Shown piece after piece: positions 54,956-63,181 of a stretch of 64,000 bases of DNA. A model generated the notes under the pieces. The model did no database searches. It worked only from the letters and a program-made list of their open reading frames with translations, and had not been told where the DNA came from. A program made the translations under genes and the position numbers. Position 1 is the stretch's first letter, and every line of letters begins with the position of its first letter. Source of the stretch: Acidobacteria bacterium SCN 69-37 (GTDB lineage Bacteria; Acidobacteriota; Vicinamibacteria; Vicinamibacterales; SCN-69-37); contig MEDJ01000024.1 in the NCBI GenBank assembly GCA_001724025.1, forward strand, positions 26,225 to 90,224. Reading direction: 5' to 3'.

Positions 54956-56092
54956 TTACGCCAGTGCGCGCCGGCAGAAGCTGACGCAGTTCGCCACTTC
55001 CTTCACCGCGTCCGATCCTTCGGGAATCGCGTACTCCAGTTCGATCGTGCCGGGGAACGTCCACCGGTTCGTCCGCATGAGCTGCAGGATCTCGCGCAGC
55101 GGCGTCTGGCCCGTGCCCCACGGCAGGTTGAGCGCACAGTTCTGTGGCAGCGTGCGGTCCTTCAGGTGCGCGCTCGCGATGCGGCCGTGGAACTTGTTGA
55201 GGAAATCCAGCGGCGTGCCGCCGCGGTTACCGCCGGCCACGAAATGCCCGAGATCGACGTTGGCCATGTTGCCCGGCGAGATCCGGAACGCCTCGTCGAA
55301 CGCCGTCATGCTGCCCTGCGCGTGCGTGTGGTACGCGACGTAGATCTTCTTGCGCGCGCCCCAGTCGCCAAGCCGCTTGAGCGTGGCGCCGGCCGTCGGT
55401 CCGCTGGGCAGTTCGATCGTGACGTGACTGGCCCCGAGCGCCTCGGCCACGGCAAACGTGTACTCGAGATCCGCGTCCGTCTCCTGGTGGATGTCCTTCA
55501 CGGCGTAGATGTTCACGCCGGCGTCGTTGTACATCTTCCGCAGGTCCTTGAAGATGTCCATCGACAGACCGAGCCGCCACTTGCGCTCGGCCTCGGCATT
55601 CGCGATCTGCTCGGGCGTTGGCGTGCCGCGGCCACCGGCCAGCGCGGCCGGCGTCAGCGGCTCGTTGCCCGTCACCGGATCGGTGCCCGGCTGTGCCGGC
55701 GCACACGCCTGACCATTCCAGCTGCCCGTCAGCGCGGCCGGATCGGCCCCGCGTCCCCGTCCGCCAGGGCCGCCGGGCCCGCCACCACGCGGCCCGCCGC
55801 GGCCGCCGCCCGCCGCCGCCGGCGGCTGGAAGCCCGTGCGCTTGCGCGCATAATCGTTGACCGGCCCGCCCATCAGCTCGATCGCGCTGATCCCCGAATC
55901 GACGCAGTACTTCAGCGTCGCTTCGGCACTCTGATCCGGCATGCTCCGGAAGCTGTAGGTAATCGCCCCCAGCGTCACCCCGTCGATGACCGAGTTCGGC
56001 CGCGCCTGGGCGAACAGCGGATTCTCGAACATCGCCACTGCCGGCACACTGGCCAGCGCCATCTTCCCGAATTCACGTCGCGTCAACGCCAT
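54956..56092 (-). CDS. Tat-exported sugar phosphate isomerase/epimerase-like TIM-barrel protein
   Basis: A 378-residue protein. A twin-arginine signal opens it (LTRREFGKMALASVPAVAMF). The xylose-isomerase-like TIM barrel has ISAIELMGG, a loop insert rich in Gly/Arg/Pro (about residues 90-125), VTIELPSGPTAGATLKRLGD, VDLGHFVAGGNRGG and GTIELEYAIPEGSD. Metal-binding Glu/His/Asp residues typical of the fold are present. Its partner is unclear, but such genes often lie beside dehydrogenase/cytochrome genes in Acidobacteriota and act on sugars. Confidence 0.82.
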   Translation of the reverse strand: MALTRREFGKMALASVPAVAMFENPLFAQARPNSVIDGVTLGAITYSFRSMPDQSAEATLKYCVDSGISAIELMGGPVNDYARKRTGFQPPAAAGGGRGGPRGGGPGGPGGRGRGADPAALTGSWNGQACAPAQPGTDPVTGNEPLTPAALAGGRGTPTPEQIANAEAERKWRLGLSMDIFKDLRKMYNDAGVNIYAVKDIHQETDADLEYTFAVAEALGASHVTIELPSGPTAGATLKRLGDWGARKKIYVAYHTHAQGSMTAFDEAFRISPGNMANVDLGHFVAGGNRGGTPLDFLNKFHGRIASAHLKDRTLPQNCALNLPWGTGQTPLREILQLMRTNRWTFPGTIELEYAIPEGSDAVKEVANCVSFCRRALA

Positions 56093-56241
56093 CTCACCAC
56101 CTCCTGGGGTGACAGGCCCTGCGACCAGCCACCGAAACTGCCGACTGTCCTACGACGAGACCCGCCCCGGCGTTGCCGGGACGGGTTCTCGGAAGTGCTT
56201 ACAGACTACCGGCCGCGGGCGGCCCGGCCGCAGACCGCCGG

Positions 56242-59106
56242 CTACGGCTGTGCGGCGAAGAGCCGCAACTGCTGGATCGACCACATCGGCGCGCCGACCG
56301 CCGGCGAGGCCGTCTGCGTGATGCGCACGAACTTCGCCGGCACGGGCCGGAACGTGATGACCGTTGCCGCCCCGCTGCCCGCTCCCTCGGCGGCCGTGGT
56401 CCACGCCGTGCCGTTCATCGAGACCTCCACGCGATAGCCGATCGGGAACCCGACGACAGGCGGTGGCCCCGCGGCCCCGCGCCCGCCACGACCGCCCGCC
56501 GCCGTGGACACGAACTGGATCTCCGTCAGCGGCGCGGCCTGCGGCAATTCCACCTGGAACCACATGCCCGGGGCCTGTGGCGCCTGGCTGCTCCACGTCG
56601 TCATCGACAGTCCCTGCGCTGCGGCAGCCCCATTATGACTGGCCGACACCCGCCATCCCCCGTCGTTGACGAGCAGCGCGGGCAGCGACGCCACGATCTC
56701 GGGCACGGTCCACATACTCGACCGGCTCGACGTCGCCTGGCGCACGCGGCGCACGTCGTCCACGCTGACGAACCCGCCGGTGTTGCCGAAGCTGTTGCGC
56801 ACGTACGAGGTCACGGCCGCCACCCACGCGTCGTCCTGCGCCAGGTTCGGGATCATGACGTCCTGATACGTCTCGCCGTCAATCGGGCCGGTCAACCCGT
56901 GCAGCACGGCCTTGACGACGTAGTCCCGATGCCCGTTGACGCGCGGGGATCCGGCCAGCCGCGGCGCCATCGTCGCCCCCGACGTCTCGCCCGACCGCGG
57001 CACGCCGAACCCGTCGTCGCCGTGACAGGCCGCGCACAGCTCGCCGTAGATCTGCTGGCCGCGCGTCAGGGCCGCCGTCTCCTCGGCCGACAGCACCGGG
57101 GCACCGCCACGCCCGGGCCCGCCGCGCCCGGCCGCCGGTGGATTGAAGATCGTCGTCGCCACGAGCTGCACGCCGGCCTCGCGCCGCGCAGCCGCCGTGG
57201 CCTTGATGGTCTCGGCCGCCTCGGGCACGCGCCACTGGTTCATCGTCAGCAGCGCCTGGATGACGACGTCGACGTCGGGATCCGAGGCGAGCCGCCGGTA
57301 GTCCGCGGCAAAGGAACGATCGCCCGCCTTGTAGAGCGTCTCGCTGGCGCGGATGGCCTGGATGCGCATGCGCGGCTCGGTCGCGGCCATCTCGCGCCGC
57401 ACCGTGGCGGCGTCGAGCGCGTCGAGCCCCTCGAGCGTCCACAGCGTGTGGAACTTCTCGAGCAGGTTCGACGAGGTGCGCAGCCGCTCCTGCAGCAGCG
57501 GCACGACCGAGGCGTCCTGTCGCAGGACGAGCAACTGCTGCGCGGTGTCGCGCCACCAGCCGTTGTCGTGGGCCAGGTGCGCCACGAGCTGCGCCGACGT
57601 TTCGTCGTGCATGCGCGGCATCGTCGGATCGCGCGGCAGGCCGTCGGATCTGTCGCGCGCCACGCCGTCGTACACGAGCCGCCAGATGCGGCCGTGCCGC
57701 ACGACCTTGTCGAGCCCGTACTGATCGATGCGCGCGCGCAGGTATGTCCCGGGGCCCGACCATGTCGCTTCCTGGATGATGCCGCGATACATGTCGGTGA
57801 TGTAGACCGTGCCGTCCGGCGCGGTGGTCATGTCGACGGGCCGGAAGTACGGATCGGTGGACTTGATGAACTCGTTGCCGTCGTACGCGTTGCGGATCGT
57901 CGTGATCCCCTCGCGATTCTCGGCCTTCACGCGACGCACGATGCGCGCCACCACCTCGCCGTAGAGATAGTCGCCGCGCAGGTCGGCCGGCATGCGGTGG
58001 CCGCGCACGATGTCGTTGCCCGCCCCGGCCGTCGTGCCGCGCAGCGATCCATCGGGCATGCGCGTGGCGCTGAGACCGCCCTGCATGTCGGCAATGCGGA
58101 TGGGCGCGCCCCACGGAATCGACAGATCCGGATCCATCGGCGCGATGCCGTTGACGGCCTGCGCGCCGCGACCGCCGCCGAAGTTGCCGTAGAGGATCGG
58201 GAACTGCCAGTAGCCCGGCAGGCCGCTCGCGCCGCCCTGGAACCAGATCTTGCCGTCGTCATCCTGCACGACGCCCCACTGCGCGCCGCCATTGCCCGTC
58301 GGCTCCTTGATGATGCCGTGCGGCGTCCAGCGCGCGCGGAACGCGTTGAACGTGCTGTACATCCAGTTGTCGAGCGCCCAGGTGAAGTGGCTTTCCTGGT
58401 GCTCGACGTTGCCGAGCCGGCCGTAGCCGGTGTCGAACAGCTCGCGGCGATCGGCCACGCCGTCACCGTTCGTGTCGGTGTACAGCCACACATCCTGCGC
58501 GTTCGATTCCTTGACGATGAGCCTGTCGGGACCGAAGGGCGTGGCGAACCGCGGGAAGATCAGGTGATCGACGAAGATCGTGTGCTGATCGTACACGCCG
58601 TCGCTATCGGTATCGACGTGCCGCGAGATCCGGCCGACCGGATCGAGCTGGCCCGACGCGTCGGCATCCTGCATGTAGCCTCGAATCTCGAGGACGAACA
58701 TGCGGCCGTTGCCATCGAAGTAGATCGCCGACGGTTCCTCGATGATCGGATCGGCCAGCACGAGTTCCATGCGGTAGCCGGGCTGGAGGATGAACTTCTG
58801 CGCTTCCTCTTCGGGCGTGAGCGGCAGCAGCGGATCCCGCTTGGCGAAGTCGTAGCCCTCGTACGCGGGATCGTCGAGTTGCGGCCCGCCGGCGAGGGTT
58901 TCGGGCCCGCCGCGCCCGCCCCGGCCCGGGCCGCCGGCGCGGGCCGGATTCGGGCCCGGCGGTCCGGCAGCCGGTCCCTGCTGGGGTGAGGGTGCCGGGG
59001 CCGCTGGCGGCGCAGGAGCCTGCGCCGCCAGGACGAAGCTCGTCGCGCCAGCGACGAGCGCGGCGACGAGTCCCCACTGCCGTGTCTTCGATGTCTGCGG
59101 TGTCAT
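56242..59106 (-). CDS. Membrane-bound dehydrogenase-domain protein with cytochrome c and discoidin domains
   Basis: A 954-residue exported protein. After a signal peptide (WGLVAALVAGATSFVLAAQA) and an Ala/Pro/Gly linker comes a beta-propeller dehydrogenase domain (about 95-450: LILQ, FVDHLIFPRFATPFGPDRLI, EHQESHFTWALDNWMYSTFN, VYITDMYRGIIQE). A HEAT-like helical region (450-650) follows, then cytochrome c CAACH in YGELCAACHGDDGFG and a C-terminal F5/8 type C (discoidin) domain (VSASHNGAAAAQG, KFVRITQ). It likely oxidises carbohydrates or alcohols at the cell surface. Start chosen by the signal peptide and an AAGGA site. Confidence 0.88.
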   Translation of the reverse strand: MTPQTSKTRQWGLVAALVAGATSFVLAAQAPAPPAAPAPSPQQGPAAGPPGPNPARAGGPGRGGRGGPETLAGGPQLDDPAYEGYDFAKRDPLLPLTPEEEAQKFILQPGYRMELVLADPIIEEPSAIYFDGNGRMFVLEIRGYMQDADASGQLDPVGRISRHVDTDSDGVYDQHTIFVDHLIFPRFATPFGPDRLIVKESNAQDVWLYTDTNGDGVADRRELFDTGYGRLGNVEHQESHFTWALDNWMYSTFNAFRARWTPHGIIKEPTGNGGAQWGVVQDDDGKIWFQGGASGLPGYWQFPILYGNFGGGRGAQAVNGIAPMDPDLSIPWGAPIRIADMQGGLSATRMPDGSLRGTTAGAGNDIVRGHRMPADLRGDYLYGEVVARIVRRVKAENREGITTIRNAYDGNEFIKSTDPYFRPVDMTTAPDGTVYITDMYRGIIQEATWSGPGTYLRARIDQYGLDKVVRHGRIWRLVYDGVARDRSDGLPRDPTMPRMHDETSAQLVAHLAHDNGWWRDTAQQLLVLRQDASVVPLLQERLRTSSNLLEKFHTLWTLEGLDALDAATVRREMAATEPRMRIQAIRASETLYKAGDRSFAADYRRLASDPDVDVVIQALLTMNQWRVPEAAETIKATAAARREAGVQLVATTIFNPPAAGRGGPGRGGAPVLSAEETAALTRGQQIYGELCAACHGDDGFGVPRSGETSGATMAPRLAGSPRVNGHRDYVVKAVLHGLTGPIDGETYQDVMIPNLAQDDAWVAAVTSYVRNSFGNTGGFVSVDDVRRVRQATSSRSSMWTVPEIVASLPALLVNDGGWRVSASHNGAAAAQGLSMTTWSSQAPQAPGMWFQVELPQAAPLTEIQFVSTAAGGRGGRGAAGPPPVVGFPIGYRVEVSMNGTAWTTAAEGAGSGAATVITFRPVPAKFVRITQTASPAVGAPMWSIQQLRLFAAQP

Positions 59107-59532
59107 GGTTGTCCTTCCCCTGTCGATGTCGCGCGTCAGGGCGGGCACAGCCCGCCCCTGCCCTGTCTCGCGGACGGGCGCCGCGCGGCCGCGACCGGCT
59201 GTCGATGACGTCAGGCATGCAGCGGAACCATGGCGACCAGCAGCATGGCGACAAGCCACGCCCACAAGCCCCCGGACACACGGCTCTGGAAGCCCACGCC
59301 CCACCAGACGAGTGCCGGCAGCAGACACCCGCGGGGAATGCCGCGCTGCCATTGGCTCGCTGAGCTCGAGTTTCAACAGAACGATGCGCCTGAAAGGCGC
59401 GGGCGTCTATGTCAGCGCCTGAATTTGCTCTGAAAAAGCCTGAAAGCGGTCGCGCCAGGCCGCCCGCGCCGCCGACCGGGTGTCGCCGACGATGCGCGTC
59501 GAGGAGGAGCAGGCGGCCGACGACTCCTGGCC
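59107..59532. other. Leader and spacer DNA without a recognised gene
   Basis: This stretch holds the upstream region of the 56242-59106 gene. Candidate open frames on both strands have Arg/Pro-rich products without recognisable motifs or a ribosome-binding site. No hairpin cluster or riboswitch block was found. Confidence 0.5.
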
Positions 59533-59840
59533 GGTGTCACGCCCTTGTCGAGGTGGTGACAGCGATCACTTTGCGCGGTGCCTCGGCCTTCCTGCTCCGC
59601 GACCACGACCTTCTGCGAGTGGTGCCAGCACCTTTCTCGACGCCGGTCACGAGTCATTCGAAGTGGTGCCAGCAGTCGCTGCGACCACTGTCACGGGGGA
59701 TTCGCACCACGGCCACGACCTCGTCGAGGTGGTGCCAGCACCTGTTCGAGGTGGTGCCACCACCCTTTTGATCCGGTGCCACCACTCTTTCGATCTGGTG
59801 CCACGACCTCGTCGATCCGGTGCCGAAAACCTGAACGCCG
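59533..59840. repeat. 22-bp periodic repeat array, class A
   Basis: Fourteen consecutive 22-base units start at 59533, 59555, 59577 and so on in exact register to 59819. The consensus begins GGTGCCAC-n-ACC and carries TCGA at offset 15. Strong copies start at 59533, 59621, 59731, 59753, 59775 and 59797; weaker ones at 59599, 59643 and 59709 keep the phase. Each unit contains near-dyad symmetry (GGTGGTG-C-CACCACC). A period of 22 is not a multiple of three, arguing against coding. Confidence 0.85.
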
Positions 59841-59887
59841 TATCGTGTTGAATTCGAGGCACTTACAGCTCGAAATTCCGGACCGAG

Positions 59888-60124
59888 AATTCCCGGTCGC
59901 TGTGGATCGACAAACCGGTGACACCCCGTCGCGATCCCGGTCGCCGTGGTTTCAATTCCCGGTCGCGGTGGTTTGCCGGTCAGCTGACGTGCCGCGCGAT
60001 CCCGGTCGCTGTGGATCGCATTCCCGGTCGCCGTGGTTTGTCACCAACGTGGCGCGCCGCGAATTCCCGGTCGCTGCGGATCGAGAGACCGGTCGCCGTG
60101 GATCGCGATCCCGGTCGCACCGGT
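59888..60124. repeat. 22-bp periodic repeat array, class B
   Basis: Eight clear copies of a 21-22-base unit with core TCCCGGTCGC followed by GTGGATCG or GTGGTTTG. The CCCGG element lies at 59892, 59936, 59958, 60001, 60023, 60066, 60088 and 60110, that is, steps of 22 or 43-44. Gaps of one unit hold diverged DNA (GCTGACGTGCCGCGC, ACCAACGTGGCGCGCCGC) giving a higher-order period of 64-65. It follows class A after two diverged units. An open frame crosses it, but its product is Arg-rich and unlike proteins. Confidence 0.85.
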
Positions 60125-60268
60125 ACCGCGCGGCGCTGACGCGGTTCGAAGAGGTGGTGGCAGTGGACCGAATGCGATCGAACCGCGCCCGCGATCGATC
60201 GAGTCGTGTACGCGACGACGCCCGGCGTCCGGCAAAACCGCGAGGTGACCTGCGACCGTGAGCGCCGT

Positions 60269-60324
60269 GGAGCCCCGGACCTTCAGGTCCGGGGAAGTTC
60301 CCCGGGTCTGAAGACCGGGGCCCC
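60269..60324. repeat. REP-like palindromic unit overlapping sialidase 3' end
   Basis: Hairpin CCCCGGACC-TTCA-GGTCCGGGG is followed by the inverted partner CCCCGGGTC-TGAA-GACCGGGG. The stop codon and last dozen codons of the sialidase gene (60283) lie inside this unit. Confidence 0.85.
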
Positions 60325-61440
60325 ATGCAGCCACCGGCTCGCAAGGCGCGCGAAAGTGATGCGCTCGTACGGGGTCCGGTCACCGCGTTCGTACAGCAGA
60401 CCGAGCGTGTCGTCGGAGATGGCGACCAGACTCGAGTACGCCGATGGCCCCTCGTGAACGATGCGCGAGACCTGCCAGCTCCTGCCGTCGTCGTCGCTCA
60501 CGCGCACCGTCATGCGGACGCGCGAGGCGGCTGCGGGATTGGAGAAGGCGAGCCGCGCACGTCCGCCCGCGATCGGCCATCGCACCAGGCTGGCCTGCGC
60601 CGGCGGTTCGATCAGGACGGCGTCGCCCTCCGCCCGGGACAGCGTCCGGCCGCCGTCGTCGCTGATGGCGACCTGCCTGACGTTCACGGGTTTCGGCGGA
60701 TGGTTGCGCATGTTCAACATGAGGCGGCCGTCCGACAGTTCCGCGATCTGGCTTTCGTTCGTCCCTGGATCGGCGATCCCGCCAATCGTCCAGGTCGATC
60801 CGCCGTCGTCACTGTAGATGACGTGCGACCGATGGATCCCGGTGTGCGCCTCCGCGTGATTGGCAGGAATCACCAGGCGCCCGGCCGTCGTCTGGATTCC
60901 CACACCGGGTCCCGTGGCATACCACGTCCAGTCGGACCGCTTCGTCGACGCGGTGACCTCCACGGGGGGTGACCAGGTGACGCCGTTGTCGTCGCTCCGC
61001 ATGAGCCAGACCGTGCGCGTGCCGCCGGCCTCCCCGGCAATGATGGCCGACTCGCGATCGACGCCACGGTTGTGCGTGGTGAAGAGCCAGATCGTTCCTG
61101 TCGAGGCATCGACGACCGGGCACGGATTGCCGAACGTGTTCGGCCCGTTGTCGCCGATGACGGTCAGCGCCGACCAGGTCAGGCCGCCGTCGGTGCTGCG
61201 CTTCATCACGAGATCGATGTCGCCCGAGTCGCTCGCGTTGGCCTGCCGGCCTTCCGCGAACGCGAGCAGCGTCCCGTCTGGCGCGGCGACGATCGATGGG
61301 ATGCGATACGTGTGGTAGCCGCCCTCTCCAGCGACGTACACGTCGACCTGGACCGGTTCCGACACCGCCAGCGATGGCGTCTGGGCGTACGCGACCAGCG
61401 TGCTCAGCGCCACCACGATGATGGCTGACAGGCTCCTCAT
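60283..61440 (-). CDS. Exported exo-alpha-sialidase (BNR/Asp-box)
   Basis: A 385-residue glycoside hydrolase. A signal peptide (SAIIVVALSTLVAYAQ) precedes the sialidase arginine-motif region YHTYRIPSIV near residue 45. Asp-boxes appear as STDGGLTW, SDDNGVTW, SDDGGSTW and SDDGGRTL. Further catalytic candidates are the Glu in AFAEGR and Asp in GDIDLV. It would release terminal sialic acids from glycans. The last residues (PVFRPGELPRT) are encoded by a palindromic repeat, so the native C-terminus was probably replaced. It is translationally coupled to the Kelch gene by an ATGA overlap. Confidence 0.9.
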   Translation of the reverse strand: MRSLSAIIVVALSTLVAYAQTPSLAVSEPVQVDVYVAGEGGYHTYRIPSIVAAPDGTLLAFAEGRQANASDSGDIDLVMKRSTDGGLTWSALTVIGDNGPNTFGNPCPVVDASTGTIWLFTTHNRGVDRESAIIAGEAGGTRTVWLMRSDDNGVTWSPPVEVTASTKRSDWTWYATGPGVGIQTTAGRLVIPANHAEAHTGIHRSHVIYSDDGGSTWTIGGIADPGTNESQIAELSDGRLMLNMRNHPPKPVNVRQVAISDDGGRTLSRAEGDAVLIEPPAQASLVRWPIAGGRARLAFSNPAAASRVRMTVRVSDDDGRSWQVSRIVHEGPSAYSSLVAISDDTLGLLYERGDRTPYERITFARLASRWLHGAPVFRPGELPRT

Positions 61441-62585
61441 GATCCCTCCGTGGGTGCGGGGCTGGTCTGTGCCGGCCGGCGTCGATGTGCCGAGGCCGAT
61501 CGATGGCCGGGCCGATCCTCGCCGCCGACGATGGCGATGGCGTCACCGAGCGGAACGGCGGCGGTCGTGACCAGGCCCTCGGGCATCGAACCCACCGACG
61601 TCCAGTTGTCGGCCGCAACGTCATAGGCAAGGACGTCGCGGCTGAAGCCCGGGTGCGAGTCCTCGAGTTCCGTCACGCGGTCGGCCAGCGTGCCATCGTC
61701 ACCGCCGAACACGATGATGTGCGTCTGGCCGGAGGCCGCAGCAGGGGCCGCGGTCACGGCTCGCGGCACGTCGGCGATACGCCGCCACGATCCGCGCGTG
61801 ATGGCGTCGGCCGCGGCGGCCGGGATCGTCGCCTCGGCCTCGGGCGTCCACGCGTACGCGTCCGTCAGGTAGTGCCGGACGATCCCGCTGTTGGCGCCCG
61901 GCGACAGGGACGCGCCGCTCGCGACGAACAACTGGCCTGCCTGCGCCACGACCACGGGCAGGATGCGTCCGGGACCGGGGAACGGCGGCAGCGCCTGCCA
62001 TCCGGCATCGGGCGTCTGGAGATCGAGGGCCATGACGAGGTTCGATGCCTGCGCGGATGCCGGCGCGTCGTGACCGCCCGCGACGTAGAGCGTCTGGCCG
62101 ACGACGGCGGCGCCGGCCATCGCGAGGGGGGCCGGCAGCGGCGGCAGTGCCGTGCGGCGCAGCGTGCCGTCCACCCATTCGAGCGCGAACGCGTCGGCCA
62201 CGTGGCGCGTCTCGTCCGAGCCTCCGGCCAGCAGGATGCGATTCGAGGCGGAGGCCGTGGCTGCGTACGCGAGCCGATGCGGCAGCGTGGACGTCAGGCG
62301 CCATGCCGAGGCACCAGGCTCGAGGACGTACACCGAGTCGTACCAGACCTTCGAGCCGCCGTCGAAAAGCGACACGGGAAAGTCCGTTCCTCCGGCAACG
62401 AGCAGCGCGCCGTGGCTCAGGCCGGTGGTGTGGCCGCTGAGCGGGCGCGGGAGGTGCGGGAGCGCGTCCCATACGATCGTCGCCCCCGGCATCTGTGACG
62501 CGATCGCGTCCGCAGCCGGCGGATCGCCGGCCGAACAACCGTTCGCCAGCAGCAGCACCAGGAGGAGTGCGGATCTCACACGCAT
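61437..62585 (-). CDS. Kelch-repeat lipoprotein, N-acetylneuraminate epimerase (NanM)-like
   Basis: A 382-residue lipoprotein with lipobox LLLANGCSAG. Six Kelch-type blades are visible: HGALLVAGGTDFP, NRILLAGGSDE, QTLYVAGGHDAP, QLFVASGASL, HIIVFGGDDGTL and AIAIVGGEDRPG. The blade spacing and partnership with a sialidase match NanM-type mutarotases that convert alpha- to beta-sialic acid. It overlaps the sialidase start by four bases. The tail after residue 360 is basic and low-complexity. Confidence 0.85.
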   Translation of the reverse strand: MRVRSALLLVLLLANGCSAGDPPAADAIASQMPGATIVWDALPHLPRPLSGHTTGLSHGALLVAGGTDFPVSLFDGGSKVWYDSVYVLEPGASAWRLTSTLPHRLAYAATASASNRILLAGGSDETRHVADAFALEWVDGTLRRTALPPLPAPLAMAGAAVVGQTLYVAGGHDAPASAQASNLVMALDLQTPDAGWQALPPFPGPGRILPVVVAQAGQLFVASGASLSPGANSGIVRHYLTDAYAWTPEAEATIPAAAADAITRGSWRRIADVPRAVTAAPAAASGQTHIIVFGGDDGTLADRVTELEDSHPGFSRDVLAYDVAADNWTSVGSMPEGLVTTAAVPLGDAIAIVGGEDRPGHRSASAHRRRPAQTSPAPTEGS

Positions 62586-62902
62586 CCAGTGGCAATGGTC
62601 AGCGCCCGGCAGACCTCGCGCCGCTTCGCCGGGCCGAGCGCTCCGACGTACTGGACGAGGCGCGAGCGTTCGACCGTCTGCACGTGATCGAGGCTGATGG
62701 CCGATGGCCCCTTCATGCCTTCGTCGATCCCCACGACGACCTGACTCGGCGCGTCACGGATCGTGGACGTCACCGGCGCGACCATGACCGTATGGAGCAG
62801 CGGAATGGCCTCCTGCCGCGACAGCACGAGCACGGGACGGCGTTTGTCCGGCGCCTTGAAGCGGTAGAGCCAGATCTCGCCATGGTTTACTCGGGCGGCC
62901 AT
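62576..62902 (-). CDS. MazF/PemK-type mRNA interferase toxin
   Basis: A 108-residue toxin of the CcdB/PemK fold. The hallmarks are VNHGEIWLYRF, KRRPVLVLSRQEAI, VMVAPVTSTIRD, the Ser/Asp pair region PSAISLDHVQTVERSRLVQY, and length. It should cleave mRNA at short sites. It overlaps the antitoxin gene end by 16 bases and the Kelch gene start by 10, so it is embedded in the sialidase transcript direction. Confidence 0.9.
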   Translation of the reverse strand: MAARVNHGEIWLYRFKAPDKRRPVLVLSRQEAIPLLHTVMVAPVTSTIRDAPSQVVVGIDEGMKGPSAISLDHVQTVERSRLVQYVGALGPAKRREVCRALTIATGCV

Positions 62903-63120
62903 ACGCCCTCACCTGCCCAACCGTCCAGATCCGGATCGGATTCAACGGCCCCGCCATAGGCCCGGCGATACGCCTCGGCGATCCGACGGCGTTCTGCGCT
63001 CGCCAGATAGGCTTCCGCAGCGCGGCGGATCACGGCCGAGCGGCCATCCCGGCGCACGTCGGCGTCCGCATCCAGTCGCTGGAGCAGGTCGTCGTCGACG
63101 GTGATCTGTATCGATTTCAT
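62887..63120 (-). CDS. Ribbon-helix-helix antitoxin
   Basis: A 77-residue antitoxin. The ribbon MKSIQITVDDDLLQRLDADA is followed by RRDGRSAVIRRAAEAYLA, the RHH DNA-binding fold, then an acidic toxin-binding tail DPDLDGWAGEGVWPPE. The ATG at 63120 gives the usual family start; an ATG six codons earlier is possible. Palindromes overlapping the start suggest autorepression. Confidence 0.88.
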   Translation of the reverse strand: MKSIQITVDDDLLQRLDADADVRRDGRSAVIRRAAEAYLASAERRRIAEAYRRAYGGAVESDPDLDGWAGEGVWPPE

Positions 63121-63149
63121 GATGGAATTGTACATCATGAATAATGATG
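63118..63149. promoter_or_regulatory. Toxin-antitoxin operator palindromes
   Basis: CATGATG (63118-63124) pairs with CATCATG (63133-63139), and CATCAT (63133-63138) pairs with ATGATG (63144-63149). These nested inverted repeats surround the antitoxin start, where RHH antitoxins bind their own promoter. The AT-rich ATGAATAATGATG stands out in GC-rich DNA. Confidence 0.55.
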
Positions 63150-63181
63150 GTTAGTGCGTGGGCGCACCGACGGACGCGACC

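Noticed and set aside
59533-60124. CRISPR array
   Set aside because: No constant repeat with unique spacers of uniform length, and no cas gene nearby. Units are contiguous and degenerate.
59578-60261. A 227-codon open frame spanning the 22-bp arrays
   Set aside because: The product is Arg/Ser/Pro-rich, lacks a ribosome-binding site and recognisable motifs, and the 22-base pitch shifts reading frame each unit. I treat it as a by-product of GC-rich repeats.
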